From assembly GCF_000515275.1 (NCBI RefSeq), contig NZ_KI911560.1:2654024-2718023 (forward strand): a stretch of 64,000 nt of DNA, written 5' to 3'. The position numbers were made by a program, and so were the translations under genes. Origin of the DNA: Methylophilus sp. 5. Lineage in GTDB: Bacteria > Pseudomonadota > Gammaproteobacteria > Burkholderiales > Methylophilaceae. Every line of letters starts with the position of its first letter. Within the stretch, counting starts at the first letter, position 1. Under the pieces are notes generated by a model. The model was not told the origin of the DNA. It saw only the letters and a program-made list of their open reading frames with translations, and did no database searches. Shown piece after piece: positions 49,969 through 60,978 of the stretch.

Positions 49969-50913
49969 ATGGCAGAAGAGCATATTGCCCCGATTATTGT
50001 TAAAAAGATCAAGAAAAGTGGCGGTGGCCACCACGGTGGTGCCTGGAAGATTGCCTATGCTGACTTTGTGACAGCGATGATGGCGTTTTTCTTGTTGATG
50101 TGGCTGCTTGGCTCTACCTCTAAAGCACAAAAAGAAGGCATCGCTGAATATTTTCAAACGCCGCTACACATGGTGTTAATGGGGCCGTCGCTGGGCCAGA
50201 GTGATTCGGCTTTGAAAAATACCGGTGGTAAAGACGTCACCAAAAAGCAAGGCCAAGTCAAACCGGTAGAAGGCGATCCGGGCAAGCTCAAGACGGTCAA
50301 ACTGGAAGACGTTAAAGAAGTGTTGAAACAAGCCGAAAAAGTCAAATTAGAGGCGCTCAAGGCCAAGATTGAGCAGGCCATTGAAGACAATCCGACCCTG
50401 CAACAGTTTAAGTCGCAGCTCAAGCTGGATATCACCAGTGAGGGCTTGAGAGTGCAGATTATTGATGAGCAAAACCGGCCTATGTTTGAAAATGCTAAGG
50501 CCGAGTTACAGCCGTATGCCAAGCAGATTTTGCGTGAGATCGGCAAAACATTAAATGGCGTGGATAACAAAATCAGCTTGTCCGGCCATACCGATGCGGC
50601 GGGGTATGCCAATGGTGACCATGGTTACAGCAACTGGGAATTGTCTGCTGACCGTGCGAATGCCTCGCGACGCGAATTGATTGCGGGCGGCATGGATGAA
50701 ACCAAGCTAATGCGGGTGGTGGGGCTGGGTTCGGCCATCATGATGGATAAAGAAAATCCGTTTAACCCGATTAACCGCCGTATCAGTTTAATCGTCATGA
50801 ACAAGGAAACCGAAGAGGAATTATTCAAGGATAACGATCAGATTTCTGTCAGTGAACACGATAAGACGCAAGTAGAAGCATTGCAGAATAAGACGGAAAA
50901 GCCTGCACCATAG
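49969..50913 (+). CDS. motB: Flagellar motor stator protein MotB
   Basis: Peptidoglycan-anchored partner of MotA. 314 residues. Basic N-terminus, membrane helix with proton-accepting Asp32 (AYADFVTAMMAFFLLMW), the periplasmic plug and linker, and the OmpA-like domain (LSGHTDAAGYANG, ELSADRANASRRELI). Followed by chemotaxis genes. Confidence 0.95.
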   Translation: MAEEHIAPIIVKKIKKSGGGHHGGAWKIAYADFVTAMMAFFLLMWLLGSTSKAQKEGIAEYFQTPLHMVLMGPSLGQSDSALKNTGGKDVTKKQGQVKPVEGDPGKLKTVKLEDVKEVLKQAEKVKLEALKAKIEQAIEDNPTLQQFKSQLKLDITSEGLRVQIIDEQNRPMFENAKAELQPYAKQILREIGKTLNGVDNKISLSGHTDAAGYANGDHGYSNWELSADRANASRRELIAGGMDETKLMRVVGLGSAIMMDKENPFNPINRRISLIVMNKETEEELFKDNDQISVSEHDKTQVEALQNKTEKPAP

Positions 50914-51010
50914 AAAAGGCTGACCGTTAAAGCGTACAAGAAATTAAGTCATTTTTACATTGTTTATTTCTTGATTGAAAAACCGGGGAATCAGGCAAGA
51001 TAGGACCACG

Positions 51011-51553
51011 ATGAAAACATTGCCCATAGAAGAGTTAAGAGAATTACTGGCCGCGGTCTCGCGTCACGGTGACTGGCATCTGCTCGAAATCGACACCGAT
51101 TTACAGCAAACCGCCTTTTTACTGAACGAAGCGATTGAAAAACTCAGCGCCAGTTTTATGACGGTGTATGCCCAGCTAATGGAGCAGCAAGCGGCCGTAC
51201 AACTACTGGTTGAGGCTGGCAAATTGCAGCCTGAAGAAATGCAGCAATTGCAGGTGTTTCAGGACAATATTGGCCAGGAAGTCAACAAAGTGGTAACGGG
51301 CATGCAGTTTCAAGACATGACCAACCAGTTGCTGCAGCGCACCATTAACCGCGTCAATGGTTTAAAGGACTTGTTACATGAGCTATCCAGCCACCAGTTT
51401 CCGATGGCGGCGGATGACGAGCATGAAGAAATCAGACGTTTCATCATGCAGCTTAACCAGAATTTTGATCAGGGTAGTCAGCATCTGACCGGCAATTTAC
51501 GCAAGTCAGTTAATCAGCAAGACTTGGCTACCGGTGACATAGACTTATTTTAA
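51011..51553 (+). CDS. cheZ: CheZ-like chemotaxis protein (probable CheY-P phosphatase)
   Basis: 180 residues, all-helical. The stretch QFQDMTNQLLQRTINRV carries the Asp and Gln of the CheZ active site (D-x2-x-Q pattern as in QDLTGQ). The ATG at 51011 follows AGGA by 5 bases; 12 upstream in-frame codons are unlikely to be used. It is immediately before cheY, as expected of a phosphatase. The C-terminal CheY-binding segment is not obvious, so the activity is an inference from family and position. Confidence 0.75.
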   Translation: MKTLPIEELRELLAAVSRHGDWHLLEIDTDLQQTAFLLNEAIEKLSASFMTVYAQLMEQQAAVQLLVEAGKLQPEEMQQLQVFQDNIGQEVNKVVTGMQFQDMTNQLLQRTINRVNGLKDLLHELSSHQFPMAADDEHEEIRRFIMQLNQNFDQGSQHLTGNLRKSVNQQDLATGDIDLF

Positions 51554-51596
51554 TGCAGCGGCGTTTAACGAAATTAGTGAAAAAGGCGAATCAAAC

Positions 51597-51965
51597 ATGG
51601 CGAAAACAATTTTAACAGTAGACGACTCAGGATCATTGCGTCAGATGGTGGCTTTTAGTCTGAAAGCTGCTGGCTATGATGTCGTGCAGGCCGTAGATGG
51701 TCAGGACGGCCTCAATAAAGCCAAAGAGAAAACCGTGGATCTGGTACTGACAGATCAAAACATGCCGGTGATGGATGGCCTGACACTGATTACCAATTTG
51801 CGTACGCTCGCTTCGTATCAAAAAGTGCCTATCTTGATGTTGACCACAGAGTCTTCAGACGAGATGAAAGCTAAAGGCAAGGCCGCAGGTGCTAATGGCT
51901 GGTTAGTTAAGCCGTTTGATCCTAAGCGCCTGATTGAAGTTGTTCAAAAGGTAATCGGTGCCTAA
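51597..51965 (+). CDS. cheY: Chemotaxis response regulator CheY
   Basis: Single-domain receiver that carries the signal to the flagellar switch. 122 residues. Acidic pocket Asp9-Asp10, phosphorylation site Asp53 (LTDQNMPVMDG), the threonine of the LTTESS segment and the lysine in WLVKPF. Between cheZ-like and cheA. Confidence 0.95.
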   Translation: MAKTILTVDDSGSLRQMVAFSLKAAGYDVVQAVDGQDGLNKAKEKTVDLVLTDQNMPVMDGLTLITNLRTLASYQKVPILMLTTESSDEMKAKGKAAGANGWLVKPFDPKRLIEVVQKVIGA

Positions 51966-51995
51966 GCGCCGCTGGTTAAGGGACTGGAGTAAACA

Positions 51996-54371
51996 ATGAC
52001 CGTGGATATGAGCCAGTTTTATGAGGTGTTCTTTGACGAAGCCGAGGAGTTATTGGCAGAAGCAGAGCACCTGTTGCTTGGTATTGATGTGGAGTCGCCT
52101 GATGTTGAGCAGTTAAATGCTATTTTCAGAGCGGCACACTCAATCAAAGGCGGTGCGGCGACGTTTGGTTTTATGGACATGACGGAAATTACGCATGTGC
52201 TGGAAAACCTGCTCGACAAAATCCGTAAAAACGAGATGGCGTTAACAACCGAACACGTGGATGCGTTTTTGGCGGCCAAAGATGTGATCAAAATGCAGGT
52301 AGATGGTCATCGCCATGGTTCAGAGGTCAATGCTGAACAAGTGAGCGATGTTGCCGCGATGCTGAAGTCACTGTCAGAGGGTAAAGCCGCTGTGGTGGTG
52401 GCTGAAGCCGCACCAGCAGCCGTTGCAGAAGCGGCACCTGTTACCGCAGCCCCCGCAACTGATGCAGCCAAGCCTGCCTTGACGATTACGGCGGACGAAA
52501 AAGCCAAAGGCATGACCTTGTATGACGTCGGCTTGCCAGCGGTGACCGAAAAAGACCTGGCTAACTTGAAAGATGAGTTAGCACTGCTGGGTGAAGTTGA
52601 GGCGTATCAACGTAGCGATCAAGCGCACGCCTTGCTGATTAAAACAGATTCAAGTGCAGATGACATTGTGTCTATCTGTTCATTTATTGTCGATGCCGAT
52701 GCGTTGGTGATTCAAGTGGCAGGCGATACGCCAAGTGCACCAGAACCTGCTCAGCCTGTGGCCGCGCCGGTTGAGGCAGCTCCGGCAGCAGAGGCTGGCT
52801 ACGGTTTCTTTGATAATGATCCGATTATTAAAACCGAGGCTAAAACTGACGATGGCCGCATACAAGTGGCTGAAGAAATGGGCTACGGCCTGTTTGCCAG
52901 CAACGGCGAGGAGCAGCAAGAAGAGGGCTACGGTTTCTTTGCACCGTTTAAGCCACATCCTGATGCGCCTAAAGCCCAAATGATTGGTGATGATAATGCA
53001 GCGGCGGCCATGGCAAAAGCCAAGGCGGAAGCAGCGACACAAGTTGCCAGCACCGCAGAAGCCGCGCCTAAAGAAGAGCGTCGTCAGCAACAAGGGCGTC
53101 GTGAAGGTGACAAACCTGCGACTGCACAAAGTGCAGAAAGCACCTCTATTCGGGTCGGCATTGAAAAAGTTGACCAGCTGATTAACCTGGTCGGCGAACT
53201 GGTGATTACACAAGCCATGATTGAGCAGCGTGTAAACGCCCTCGACCCGGTGGATAACGAAGCTTTAATTAATAGTGTTAGCCAGTTAACCCGTAATACG
53301 CGTGACCTGCAAGAGTCTGTGATGTCGATTCGCATGATGCCGATGGACTTCGTGTTCTCGCGCTTCCCGCGCATGGTACGTGACCTGGCTGGCAAGTTGG
53401 GCAAAAAAGTCGAGTTTGTCACCAGCGGTGCAACCACCGAGCTGGACAAGAGCTTGATTGAGCGGATTGTTGATCCATTAACACATTTGGTGCGCAACAG
53501 CGTTGACCACGGCATTGAAAAACCTGAAGTGCGTCGTGAAATGGGCAAGCCAGAAAGTGGCACCTTGACCTTATCTGCCGCACACAAAGGCGGCAGTATT
53601 GTGATTGAAGTGACCGATGATGGTGGCGGTTTGAACCGCGACAGAATTCTGGCCAAAGCAGCCTCAAACGGTTTGCCAGTCAATGAAAGCATGAGCGATT
53701 CAGACGTATATAGCCTGATTTTTGCGCCAGGTTTTTCAACCGCAGAAGTGGTAACCGATGTGTCTGGCCGCGGTGTGGGTATGGACGTGGTGAAACGGAA
53801 TATTACCTCTATGGGCGGTCATATTGAGATTCGCTCGGCATTGGGTTACGGCACAACGATTTCAATTTCATTGCCATTAACGCTGGCTATCCTGGACGGC
53901 ATGTCTGTGTCGCTGGGTAAGAGTGTTTATGTGGTGCCATTGAACCTGATTGTCGAAACGCTGCAGCCACGTGCTGAAGATTTGAAAACAGTGACCGGCG
54001 AAGGCTTGATGGTGCATGTGCGTGGTGAATATTTACCGATTATCGCCTTGCATGCCTTGTTTAACCACCCGACCCAGATCACGACTCCGACCGATGGTGT
54101 GTTGCTGATCCTGGAAGCGGACGGTAAAAAATCCGCCTTGTTTGTCGACCGCCTGGTTGGCCAGCAGCAAGTGGTGATCAAGAGCCTGGAAACCAACTTC
54201 AAGCGCATTCCTGGCGTCTCTGGCGCCACCATTATGGGCGACGGGTCGGTGGCATTGATTCTGGATGTGCCAGCCATTATCCAAATGGGGCAAACCACTA
54301 ACTACGTGACTGGTGGCATGGCATTTTCCAACCAGAATTATTTAACTTCACACAATACCATCAATGCATAA
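51996..54371 (+). CDS. cheA: Chemotaxis sensor histidine kinase CheA
   Basis: Autophosphorylating kinase coupled to chemoreceptors. 791 residues: HPt domain with phospho-accepting His48 (AAHSIKGGAATFGF), Ala-rich linker, a P2-like region, a dimerisation domain, the ATP-binding domain (N-box HLVRNSVDHGIE, G boxes DDGGGLN and GRGVGMD), and a C-terminal CheW-like P5 domain. The linker carries three short GYGFF/GYGLF repeats at residues 268, 296 and 311. cheW follows after 12 bases. Confidence 0.95.
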   Translation: MTVDMSQFYEVFFDEAEELLAEAEHLLLGIDVESPDVEQLNAIFRAAHSIKGGAATFGFMDMTEITHVLENLLDKIRKNEMALTTEHVDAFLAAKDVIKMQVDGHRHGSEVNAEQVSDVAAMLKSLSEGKAAVVVAEAAPAAVAEAAPVTAAPATDAAKPALTITADEKAKGMTLYDVGLPAVTEKDLANLKDELALLGEVEAYQRSDQAHALLIKTDSSADDIVSICSFIVDADALVIQVAGDTPSAPEPAQPVAAPVEAAPAAEAGYGFFDNDPIIKTEAKTDDGRIQVAEEMGYGLFASNGEEQQEEGYGFFAPFKPHPDAPKAQMIGDDNAAAAMAKAKAEAATQVASTAEAAPKEERRQQQGRREGDKPATAQSAESTSIRVGIEKVDQLINLVGELVITQAMIEQRVNALDPVDNEALINSVSQLTRNTRDLQESVMSIRMMPMDFVFSRFPRMVRDLAGKLGKKVEFVTSGATTELDKSLIERIVDPLTHLVRNSVDHGIEKPEVRREMGKPESGTLTLSAAHKGGSIVIEVTDDGGGLNRDRILAKAASNGLPVNESMSDSDVYSLIFAPGFSTAEVVTDVSGRGVGMDVVKRNITSMGGHIEIRSALGYGTTISISLPLTLAILDGMSVSLGKSVYVVPLNLIVETLQPRAEDLKTVTGEGLMVHVRGEYLPIIALHALFNHPTQITTPTDGVLLILEADGKKSALFVDRLVGQQQVVIKSLETNFKRIPGVSGATIMGDGSVALILDVPAIIQMGQTTNYVTGGMAFSNQNYLTSHNTINA

Positions 54372-54383
54372 GGAGCATATGCA

Positions 54384-54899
54384 ATGAGTACAAGCACAGA
54401 AATGAGCAATTCTTTAAGCGGCAACGCAGGCAATGGCTTGAAAACAGCAGCCGGTGAATACCTGACCTTTGTCTTGGGTAGCGAGCAATACGGCATCGAG
54501 ATTCTCAAGGTTCAGGAAATTCGCGGCTATGACGCGGTGACCCAAATTGCCAACATGCCATCCTTTATTAAAGGCGTGATTAACCTGCGCGGCAAGATCG
54601 TGCCGATCGTTGATTTACGCATCAAGTTTAATCTGGGCAAGGTGGAGTATAACGAATTCACCGTGGTGATTATCCTCAATCTCAACGGGCGTATTGTCGG
54701 CATTGTGGTCGATGGTGTGTCTGATGTACGCGAGCTACGTGAGGAGCACTTACGTGAAGTACCGTCACTGGTGACACGCATAGACACAAAATATATCGTC
54801 GGCCTGGCAACCATTGAGCAGGAGATGCTGATCTTGGTGGACATCGATAAATTGATGACCAGCGATGAGATGCAATTGATGGAAGCAGCTGTACATTAA
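54384..54899 (+). CDS. cheW: Chemotaxis coupling protein CheW
   Basis: Scaffold that links CheA to chemoreceptors. 171 residues. Family motifs [34 protein letters not shown] and the C-terminal [15 protein letters not shown]. An N-terminal extension of about 25 polar residues is slightly longer than usual. Ribosome binding site AAGGAG is present. Confidence 0.95.
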   Translation: MSTSTEMSNSLSGNAGNGLKTAAGEYLTFVLGSEQYGIEILKVQEIRGYDAVTQIANMPSFIKGVINLRGKIVPIVDLRIKFNLGKVEYNEFTVVIILNLNGRIVGIVVDGVSDVRELREEHLREVPSLVTRIDTKYIVGLATIEQEMLILVDIDKLMTSDEMQLMEAAVH

Positions 54900-54980
54900 C
54901 TCAACCTATAAAAGCGTGCACAACAGCAAAAACATAAGCGCGATTACTGATCAGAGAGATACTTTTACAAGGATAAAATT

Positions 54981-57602
54981 ATGTTTTCTACCATCGTGAA
55001 CAAGCTGGCGGCAGGGACTCGGGATTACAGGAACAATTTGGACCAGGTGGCTGAATTTAGCGCACTGAAGTCTGAGATCAACAAAGCAAGAGCCATTGTT
55101 GAGCTGAATACCAAGGGGGATATCAGCCATGTCAATGACAACTTGTGCGCATCGCTAGGCTATAGCGCAAAAGAGCTGGTTGGCCAGCATCACCGCGTAT
55201 TACTGGCGCGTGAAGAGTCCGGCAAACCAGACTATGACCAGTTTTGGAGCGCCTTGCAAGGCGGAAAATCGCAAGGCGGCAGCTTTAAACTCAACAGCAA
55301 AGAAGGCGCCGCTGTCTGGTTTCAGGGCTATTACGCCCCAGTAATGCAAGGCTCACAGCTACGCAAAGTGGTGGCTTATCTGACGGATATTACCGCAGAA
55401 AAAAAACGCAACCTGGCACTGCAAGAAGAAGAAAAAGCCTTGAATCAGTCTTTTGGCGTGATGGAATGTGACCTCAAAGGTAATATTCTGGAATGCAATG
55501 ACGTGTTTTTGAAGCCGCTGGGCTATCAACATGCCGAGGTGATTGGCAAGCATATTTCTATTCTTTTAAAAGAAAATACCGCCCAAAGTGATGCATATAA
55601 GCAACTTTGGGAGAAGTTGAATAAAGGCGAAAACGCCAAGCTGGAAATCTGCCGCGTGGCAAAAAACGGAGCTGAATACTGGTTTAGCACCAGCTACGTG
55701 CCGATTGTGGATGCCGATGGCGCGGTGCTTAAAGTCAAAGTCTACTCTTACTGCATTACTCAGGAAAAACAGCGCCAACTCGACTTTGAAGGCCAGATTT
55801 TTGCGGTGAATCATTCACAAGGCGTGATTCAGTTTGATATGAGCGGCCATATTCTGACCGCCAACCCAAATGTGCTAAAGCTGACTGGTTATGCGCTGGA
55901 CGAAATTGTCGGTAAACATCACAACATGTTCGTCAGTGAGCGCTACAAAAATAGCCAGGAATACAAAGACTTTTGGGCCAAACTAAACCGTGGCGAAGCC
56001 GACGTGGGCGTTTATCACCGCTATGGCAAACAAGGGCAAGATATTTACATGCAGGCCTCTTATAACCCGATTATCGGGCTGGATGGCAAGCCGGTAAAAG
56101 TGGTTAAATTTGCCACCGACATTACCCAGGCTGTGTTGGCTGATCAGGCGCAAAGAGCCAAAGCGCGTGAAGCCACCATGATCAAGAATGCATTGGAAGC
56201 CTCTTCTAATAGTTTGATGATGGCTGACAAAGACGGCTTTATCACTTATATGAACCCGGCTGCACTGCAGCTGATGCGCGAATCCAGCAAAACCTTCAAG
56301 CAGTTTTTTCCGCACTTTGATGCAGAAAAACTGGTTGGGCAAAACTATGACATTTTTCATAAAAACCCGTCACACCAGCGTAACTTGCTGGGCGGCTTAA
56401 CCGGTAAGCATCAAACCGAGCTGGGGGTAGGGGATATGTTCTTCCGCCTGACCGCCAACCCGATTTTTGATAATGATGGTGAAAGACTGGGCACGGTCGT
56501 TGAGTGGGTAGACCAGACGCAAGACAAGCGCGTGGAAAACCAGATCAGTGAAGCACTTAAATTAGCGGTAGATGGTGATGTCACCTATAGACTGGATACT
56601 TCCATTGCCAAAGGCTCAGCCGTTGAAACCATGGGCTCTATCAACCAGTTGCTGGATATCATGAACGATATTCTGGTGAATGTGCGTGACGCGGGTGAAA
56701 CCATTAATACGGCTGCGCATGAAATCTCCAGTGGTAACAATGATTTGTCCAGCCGCACCGAGCAACAAGCGTCTAACCTCGAAGAAACCGCTTCCAGCAT
56801 GGAGCAATTGGCCTCGACCGTGAAACAAAACGCTGAAAATGCACGCCAGGCTAATCAAATGGCTGAAGCGGCATCGCAAGTGGCGATTCGCGGTGGCGAG
56901 GTGGTTGGCAACGTGGTCACGACCATGAGTGCGATTAATGAAAGTGCGCGCAAAATTGAAGACATTATCTCTGTCATTGATGGCATTGCTTTCCAAACCA
57001 ATATTCTGGCACTGAACGCAGCAGTAGAAGCCGCGCGTGCCGGCGAGCAGGGCAGAGGCTTTGCCGTGGTCGCAGGTGAAGTGCGCAATCTGGCACAACG
57101 TTCAGCCAGTGCCGCCAAAGAGATCAAAGAGCTGATCACTGACTCTGTGAACAAAACAGCGGATGGCACTAAACTGGTTGAAAGCGCCGGTGAAACCATG
57201 CACGAAGTGGTGACCTCGGTACAGCGCGTGACCGATATCATGAGCGAAATCACTGCGGCGTCTGCTGAGCAAAGCTCTGGCATTAATCAGGTCAACGATG
57301 CTGTGAACCATATGGATGAAGTCACCCAGCAAAACGCCGCTCTGGTAGAAGAAGCTGCGGCTGCCGCTGAGTCACTGGTTGAGCAGGCGTCTAACCTGAT
57401 GGATACGGTGAATAGGTTTAAAGTGCGTGGCGCACCACAAGCCACACGTGCTGCTGCGCCGCGTGCGGCCGTTGCTAGCCGTCCAGTGGTGTCAGCACCG
57501 GCAAACAAGCCTAAACCAGCTGCACCTAGCCATGCTCAGAGTTATCAGCCGACCAAATCGGTAAGAACAGGCACTGATGATCAAGAGTGGGAAGAGTTTT
57601 AA
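54981..57602 (+). CDS. Cytoplasmic PAS-domain chemoreceptor (receptor 1)
   Basis: 873 residues without a membrane segment. Three similar PAS domains in tandem (about residues 25-145, 150-265, 275-390) and a fourth (about 400-515), then the methyl-accepting signalling domain with the conserved hairpin tip ([20 protein letters not shown]). The C-terminus ends in DDQEWEEF, whose WEEF resembles the pentapeptide that binds CheR/CheB. The multi-PAS, cytoplasmic layout suggests sensing of an internal signal such as redox state, as in Aer-like receptors. The ligand or cofactor is unknown. Confidence 0.92.
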   Translation: MFSTIVNKLAAGTRDYRNNLDQVAEFSALKSEINKARAIVELNTKGDISHVNDNLCASLGYSAKELVGQHHRVLLAREESGKPDYDQFWSALQGGKSQGGSFKLNSKEGAAVWFQGYYAPVMQGSQLRKVVAYLTDITAEKKRNLALQEEEKALNQSFGVMECDLKGNILECNDVFLKPLGYQHAEVIGKHISILLKENTAQSDAYKQLWEKLNKGENAKLEICRVAKNGAEYWFSTSYVPIVDADGAVLKVKVYSYCITQEKQRQLDFEGQIFAVNHSQGVIQFDMSGHILTANPNVLKLTGYALDEIVGKHHNMFVSERYKNSQEYKDFWAKLNRGEADVGVYHRYGKQGQDIYMQASYNPIIGLDGKPVKVVKFATDITQAVLADQAQRAKAREATMIKNALEASSNSLMMADKDGFITYMNPAALQLMRESSKTFKQFFPHFDAEKLVGQNYDIFHKNPSHQRNLLGGLTGKHQTELGVGDMFFRLTANPIFDNDGERLGTVVEWVDQTQDKRVENQISEALKLAVDGDVTYRLDTSIAKGSAVETMGSINQLLDIMNDILVNVRDAGETINTAAHEISSGNNDLSSRTEQQASNLEETASSMEQLASTVKQNAENARQANQMAEAASQVAIRGGEVVGNVVTTMSAINESARKIEDIISVIDGIAFQTNILALNAAVEAARAGEQGRGFAVVAGEVRNLAQRSASAAKEIKELITDSVNKTADGTKLVESAGETMHEVVTSVQRVTDIMSEITAASAEQSSGINQVNDAVNHMDEVTQQNAALVEEAAAAAESLVEQASNLMDTVNRFKVRGAPQATRAAAPRAAVASRPVVSAPANKPKPAAPSHAQSYQPTKSVRTGTDDQEWEEF

Positions 57603-57652
57603 CGTAATGATTTAATCAATCTGTCTGCTTGTTTCTGTGAGAGGAAAAGCCC

Positions 57653-57739
57653 ATGACAACAGTCTTTCTTAAAGTGGTCAATGCCCTGGTTGAAGGTTTC
57701 TTGTTGTGGGCATCAGCCATCATTGGTTACCCGCTGTAA
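57653..57739 (+). CDS. Small hydrophobic peptide (28 aa)
   Basis: A 28-codon gene in the gap between receptors 1 and 2. ATG at 57653 has an AGAGGA ribosome binding site at 7-bases spacing. The peptide begins MTTVFLKVVNALVEGF and ends IIGYPL, with one likely membrane helix. A strong intrinsic terminator starts 27 bases after its stop. The presence of all three elements argues for a real gene over chance. No similarity known to me; role unknown. Confidence 0.65.
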   Translation: MTTVFLKVVNALVEGFLLWASAIIGYPL

Positions 57740-57765
57740 GTTTTAAATAAATAGTGTATCAAGCT

Positions 57766-57796
57766 AAAAAGCTGGCCATTGCGCCAGCTTTTTTTG
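57766..57796 (+). terminator. Intrinsic terminator after the small peptide gene
   Basis: Perfect 11-bp stem (AAAAAGCTGGC / GCCAGCTTTTT, 6-base loop) with T-run. Confidence 0.9.
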
Positions 57797-57942
57797 TTAT
57801 GCGCCCGCTAGTTAATGGTGACGACTTTAAGATGAATAGGCCCGTAAACACCTGTCTGATTATCACATATCGCGCGAACGAAATTTGCCATAATCAGGGG
57901 GTGAAAATGTAATTATTTAATCCATATTTATTTTAGGAATCC

Positions 57943-60900
57943 ATGATGACAATTGCAAAACGCATGTATCTTTTGATTGCCACTTGCGCGTTAGCGATGG
58001 TGGTTCTTATTGGGGTCACTTTAAACCAGATTGTTAAAGTGTATGACACGACCAACCAGGCCAATGTCAATACTATTCCCAGTATTCTCGAGCTGTCCAA
58101 AGCGCAAAATTACTATCAAAGACTGCGCCTGAATGTGTTGCGCCACGTCAGCGTGACCACGGTTGAAGAAAAAGAAAAACTGGCCGCACAAATTCAGGAT
58201 CGTAAAAAAGTCGTCGAGGAGTCCTTAACGCATTATCAGGATTTGGTGTCTGGAGACAAGGATCAAGCCCTGCTAACAGCCGAAAAAGAAATGCTGAATC
58301 GCTACTTTGTGCAAATGACGGCCGTGCTGCGTTTGTCTGACATTAGCGCTCTTGAAGCACCGCAGGCATTGAAAGAGGCCGATAAACTGGCGGTTGAAGT
58401 GGCGGATAAACTGGATGAGCATATGCTTTACAACCAGACAACCAGCCTGGCATTGGCAGAACATGCCGCGAGTATCAAGCAGAGCGCGGTGTGGCAATCT
58501 ATTGCGATTGCTTTGCTGTGCCTGGCGGCGATTGTGGTGTTTGGTGTGCTGATTACCAAGCGTTTACGCGCCGAGCTCGGCGTAGAGCCAGATGAGTTAA
58601 GCCAGATTGCACGCAACCTGGTAGAAGGCAATTTGAACCAGAAAATTGCCCTGTCTGCGGATGACAAGTCTAGCGTCGCGTATTCAATTGTGGGGCTGCA
58701 ACGGACGCTGGATGGTCTGGTGCAATCACTCAACTACGTGAGCCAGCAACATGACGAAGGTGACATTGACTGCAACGTTGATCAAAACCGCTTTAAAGGT
58801 GGTTACTCTGAAATGGCGGCTGGCATTAACAAGATGGTGGCTGGCCACATTGCCATGAACCGTAGCGCGATTGACGTGGTAAAAGCGTTTGGCGAAGGTA
58901 ATCTGGATGTGCCTCTGCAACAGTTCCCAGGCAAAAAAGCGTTTGTGAATGAGGCGATTGAGCAAGTGCGTAGCAATATTAAGGCGTTGGTGAGTGATGT
59001 TGATGCACTGGCGCATGGCGCGATACAAGGTAATTTGTCTGCCCGTGCTGACGCCAGCAAATATAACGGTGATTTCCGCACCATTGTGCAAGGCATGAAT
59101 AGCACGCTGGACGCATTGATTACGCCATTGAACATGACCGCCCGTTATATTGCTGATATTTCAAAAGGCGAGATTCCAGCCAAAATCAGCACTGAATATC
59201 ATGGTGACTTTAATACCATTAAAAACAACCTGAACCAGTGTATTGATGCGATTAATACATTGATTTCAGAAATGAGCCATATGAGCGCCGAGCACGACAT
59301 CGGTGAGATTGACGTACGCATTCAAGCCGCTAAATTTGATGGCGCCTATCGTGTCATGGCAGAAGGCGTGAATGAAATGGTTGAAGAACATATCAACACC
59401 AACAAAAAAGCCATTGCTTGTGTGAGTGGCCTGGGTGAAGGTAATTTTGAGACGCCATTAGAGCAGTTTCCACGCAAGAAGGCCTTTATTAATGTGGCCA
59501 TTGAGCAGATTCGTAGCAACATGCAGGCCTTGAATGACGACACCTTGATGTTGGCAGATGCCGCTAAAGACGGCCGCATTACCATGCGTGCCGATGCCAG
59601 CCGTCATCCGGGTGGTTTCAGCGATATTATTCAGGGCATCAACAGTACCCTGGATCTGATTGTAGAGCCAATTATGGCGGTTTCTGAAGCAGTAGAAACC
59701 ATCACGACCGCAGCGAATGAGATCTCCAGTGGTAACTCTGACCTGTCAGCCCGTACCGAGCAACAGGCTTCTAGCCTGGAGCAAACCGCGGCCAGCATGG
59801 AAGAGCTAGCCTCTACCGTGAAACAAAACGCCGAGAACGCCAAACAGGCCAACCAATTGGCGCTGACAGCGTCAGGCGTCGCGGTTAAAGGCGGTGAAGT
59901 TGTGAACGAAGTCGTTGCCACCATGAGTGCGATCAACGAAAGTGCCAAAAAGATCGAAGACATCATCTCCGTGATTGACGGCATTGCGTTCCAGACTAAT
60001 ATTCTGGCCTTAAACGCTGCCGTAGAAGCAGCACGAGCAGGTGAGCAGGGCAGAGGCTTTGCGGTAGTGGCAGGTGAAGTGCGCAACCTGGCACAACGTT
60101 CAGCCAGTGCAGCCAAAGAGATCAAAGAACTGATCACCGACTCTGTGAACAAAACCACAGAAGGCACCAAACTGGTCGAAAACGCCGGTAACACCATGGA
60201 AGAAGTGGTTTCTTCAGTACAACGTGTAGCCGACATCATCAGTGAGATTTCAGCTGCCTCTACCGAGCAAACGACTGGTATTGATCAGGTGAACCAGGCA
60301 GTGACCAGCATGGATGAAACCACGCAACAGAACGCGGCCTTGGTTGAAGAAGCCGCGGCCGCAGCCGAGTCTCTGGTTGATCAGGCTAACCAGCTCACCG
60401 CCGCGATTAGCCAGTTTAAACTGGACGGCCGTGGCATGAGCAACCCATCAAGAGGGGCTACGCAGCATGGCTACTCATCCGCAAAAACCGTGACTCGTTT
60501 CCCCGGCGCGCAAGGGGGAACCGTCGCAAAAAAGTTCTCTTTGGATGACGCCAGCAAGGCGCATGACCAATGGAAGACGCGCCTGATTGACTATATGAAT
60601 GGGCGGCATAAAGAACCGATCAATCATGCCGATGCGGCCAGTGACCATAAGTGCGATCTGGGCAAGTGGATATACGGCGAAGGCAAGCAGCATAGCCATC
60701 GCAAGGAGTATAAAGAGCTGAAAGACGCGCATGCGCACTTCCACCAGAGTGTAGGGGATATTGTCGAATGTGTGGCATCCAGAAATATCGACAAGGCCAA
60801 GTTTTTATTAGGCGGTGACTTTGCCAGAAAATCTAAAGACACGCATACGGCGATTAATCACTTATCGAGAGTACTTGCCGGTGGCGGAGGCGGTAGTGCG

Positions 60901-60978
60901 TCGGTCGCGGCGAGGCCTGGCATGCAAAGCCACTTAAAGAAAACCGGCACTGATGACAGTGACTGGGAAGAGTTTTAG
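57943..60978 (+). CDS. Membrane chemoreceptor with HAMP-like repeats and C-terminal zinc-binding CZB domain (receptor 2)
   Basis: 1011 residues. Two membrane segments (about 8-28 and 184-205) flank a periplasmic four-helix-type sensor region. A HAMP domain is followed by a chain of HAMP-like units (for example [33 protein letters not shown]), then the signalling domain with [21 protein letters not shown]-terminal to that is a CZB domain ([41 protein letters not shown]) expected to bind zinc through its histidines and cysteine, then a DSDWEEF end for CheR/CheB binding. The start could be the second of two adjacent ATGs. A 457-base part is shared almost exactly with receptor 3. Confidence 0.92.
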   Translation: MMTIAKRMYLLIATCALAMVVLIGVTLNQIVKVYDTTNQANVNTIPSILELSKAQNYYQRLRLNVLRHVSVTTVEEKEKLAAQIQDRKKVVEESLTHYQDLVSGDKDQALLTAEKEMLNRYFVQMTAVLRLSDISALEAPQALKEADKLAVEVADKLDEHMLYNQTTSLALAEHAASIKQSAVWQSIAIALLCLAAIVVFGVLITKRLRAELGVEPDELSQIARNLVEGNLNQKIALSADDKSSVAYSIVGLQRTLDGLVQSLNYVSQQHDEGDIDCNVDQNRFKGGYSEMAAGINKMVAGHIAMNRSAIDVVKAFGEGNLDVPLQQFPGKKAFVNEAIEQVRSNIKALVSDVDALAHGAIQGNLSARADASKYNGDFRTIVQGMNSTLDALITPLNMTARYIADISKGEIPAKISTEYHGDFNTIKNNLNQCIDAINTLISEMSHMSAEHDIGEIDVRIQAAKFDGAYRVMAEGVNEMVEEHINTNKKAIACVSGLGEGNFETPLEQFPRKKAFINVAIEQIRSNMQALNDDTLMLADAAKDGRITMRADASRHPGGFSDIIQGINSTLDLIVEPIMAVSEAVETITTAANEISSGNSDLSARTEQQASSLEQTAASMEELASTVKQNAENAKQANQLALTASGVAVKGGEVVNEVVATMSAINESAKKIEDIISVIDGIAFQTNILALNAAVEAARAGEQGRGFAVVAGEVRNLAQRSASAAKEIKELITDSVNKTTEGTKLVENAGNTMEEVVSSVQRVADIISEISAASTEQTTGIDQVNQAVTSMDETTQQNAALVEEAAAAAESLVDQANQLTAAISQFKLDGRGMSNPSRGATQHGYSSAKTVTRFPGAQGGTVAKKFSLDDASKAHDQWKTRLIDYMNGRHKEPINHADAASDHKCDLGKWIYGEGKQHSHRKEYKELKDAHAHFHQSVGDIVECVASRNIDKAKFLLGGDFARKSKDTHTAINHLSRVLAGGGGGSASVAARPGMQSHLKKTGTDDSDWEEF
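59681..60137 (+). repeat. 457-base direct repeat, copy 1 (in receptor 2)
   Basis: Matches 63544-64000 with only one difference seen (t at 60018, c at 63881). Upstream of 59681 the genes diverge quickly. Because the copy 2 side is cut by the window edge, the repeat may be longer. Confidence 0.95.

Noticed and set aside
59631..60239. A long minus-strand frame opposite the receptor 2 signalling domain (and the same at 63341-64000)
   Set aside because: It is produced by the codon bias of the receptor signalling domain; both receptors show it because the DNA is nearly identical.
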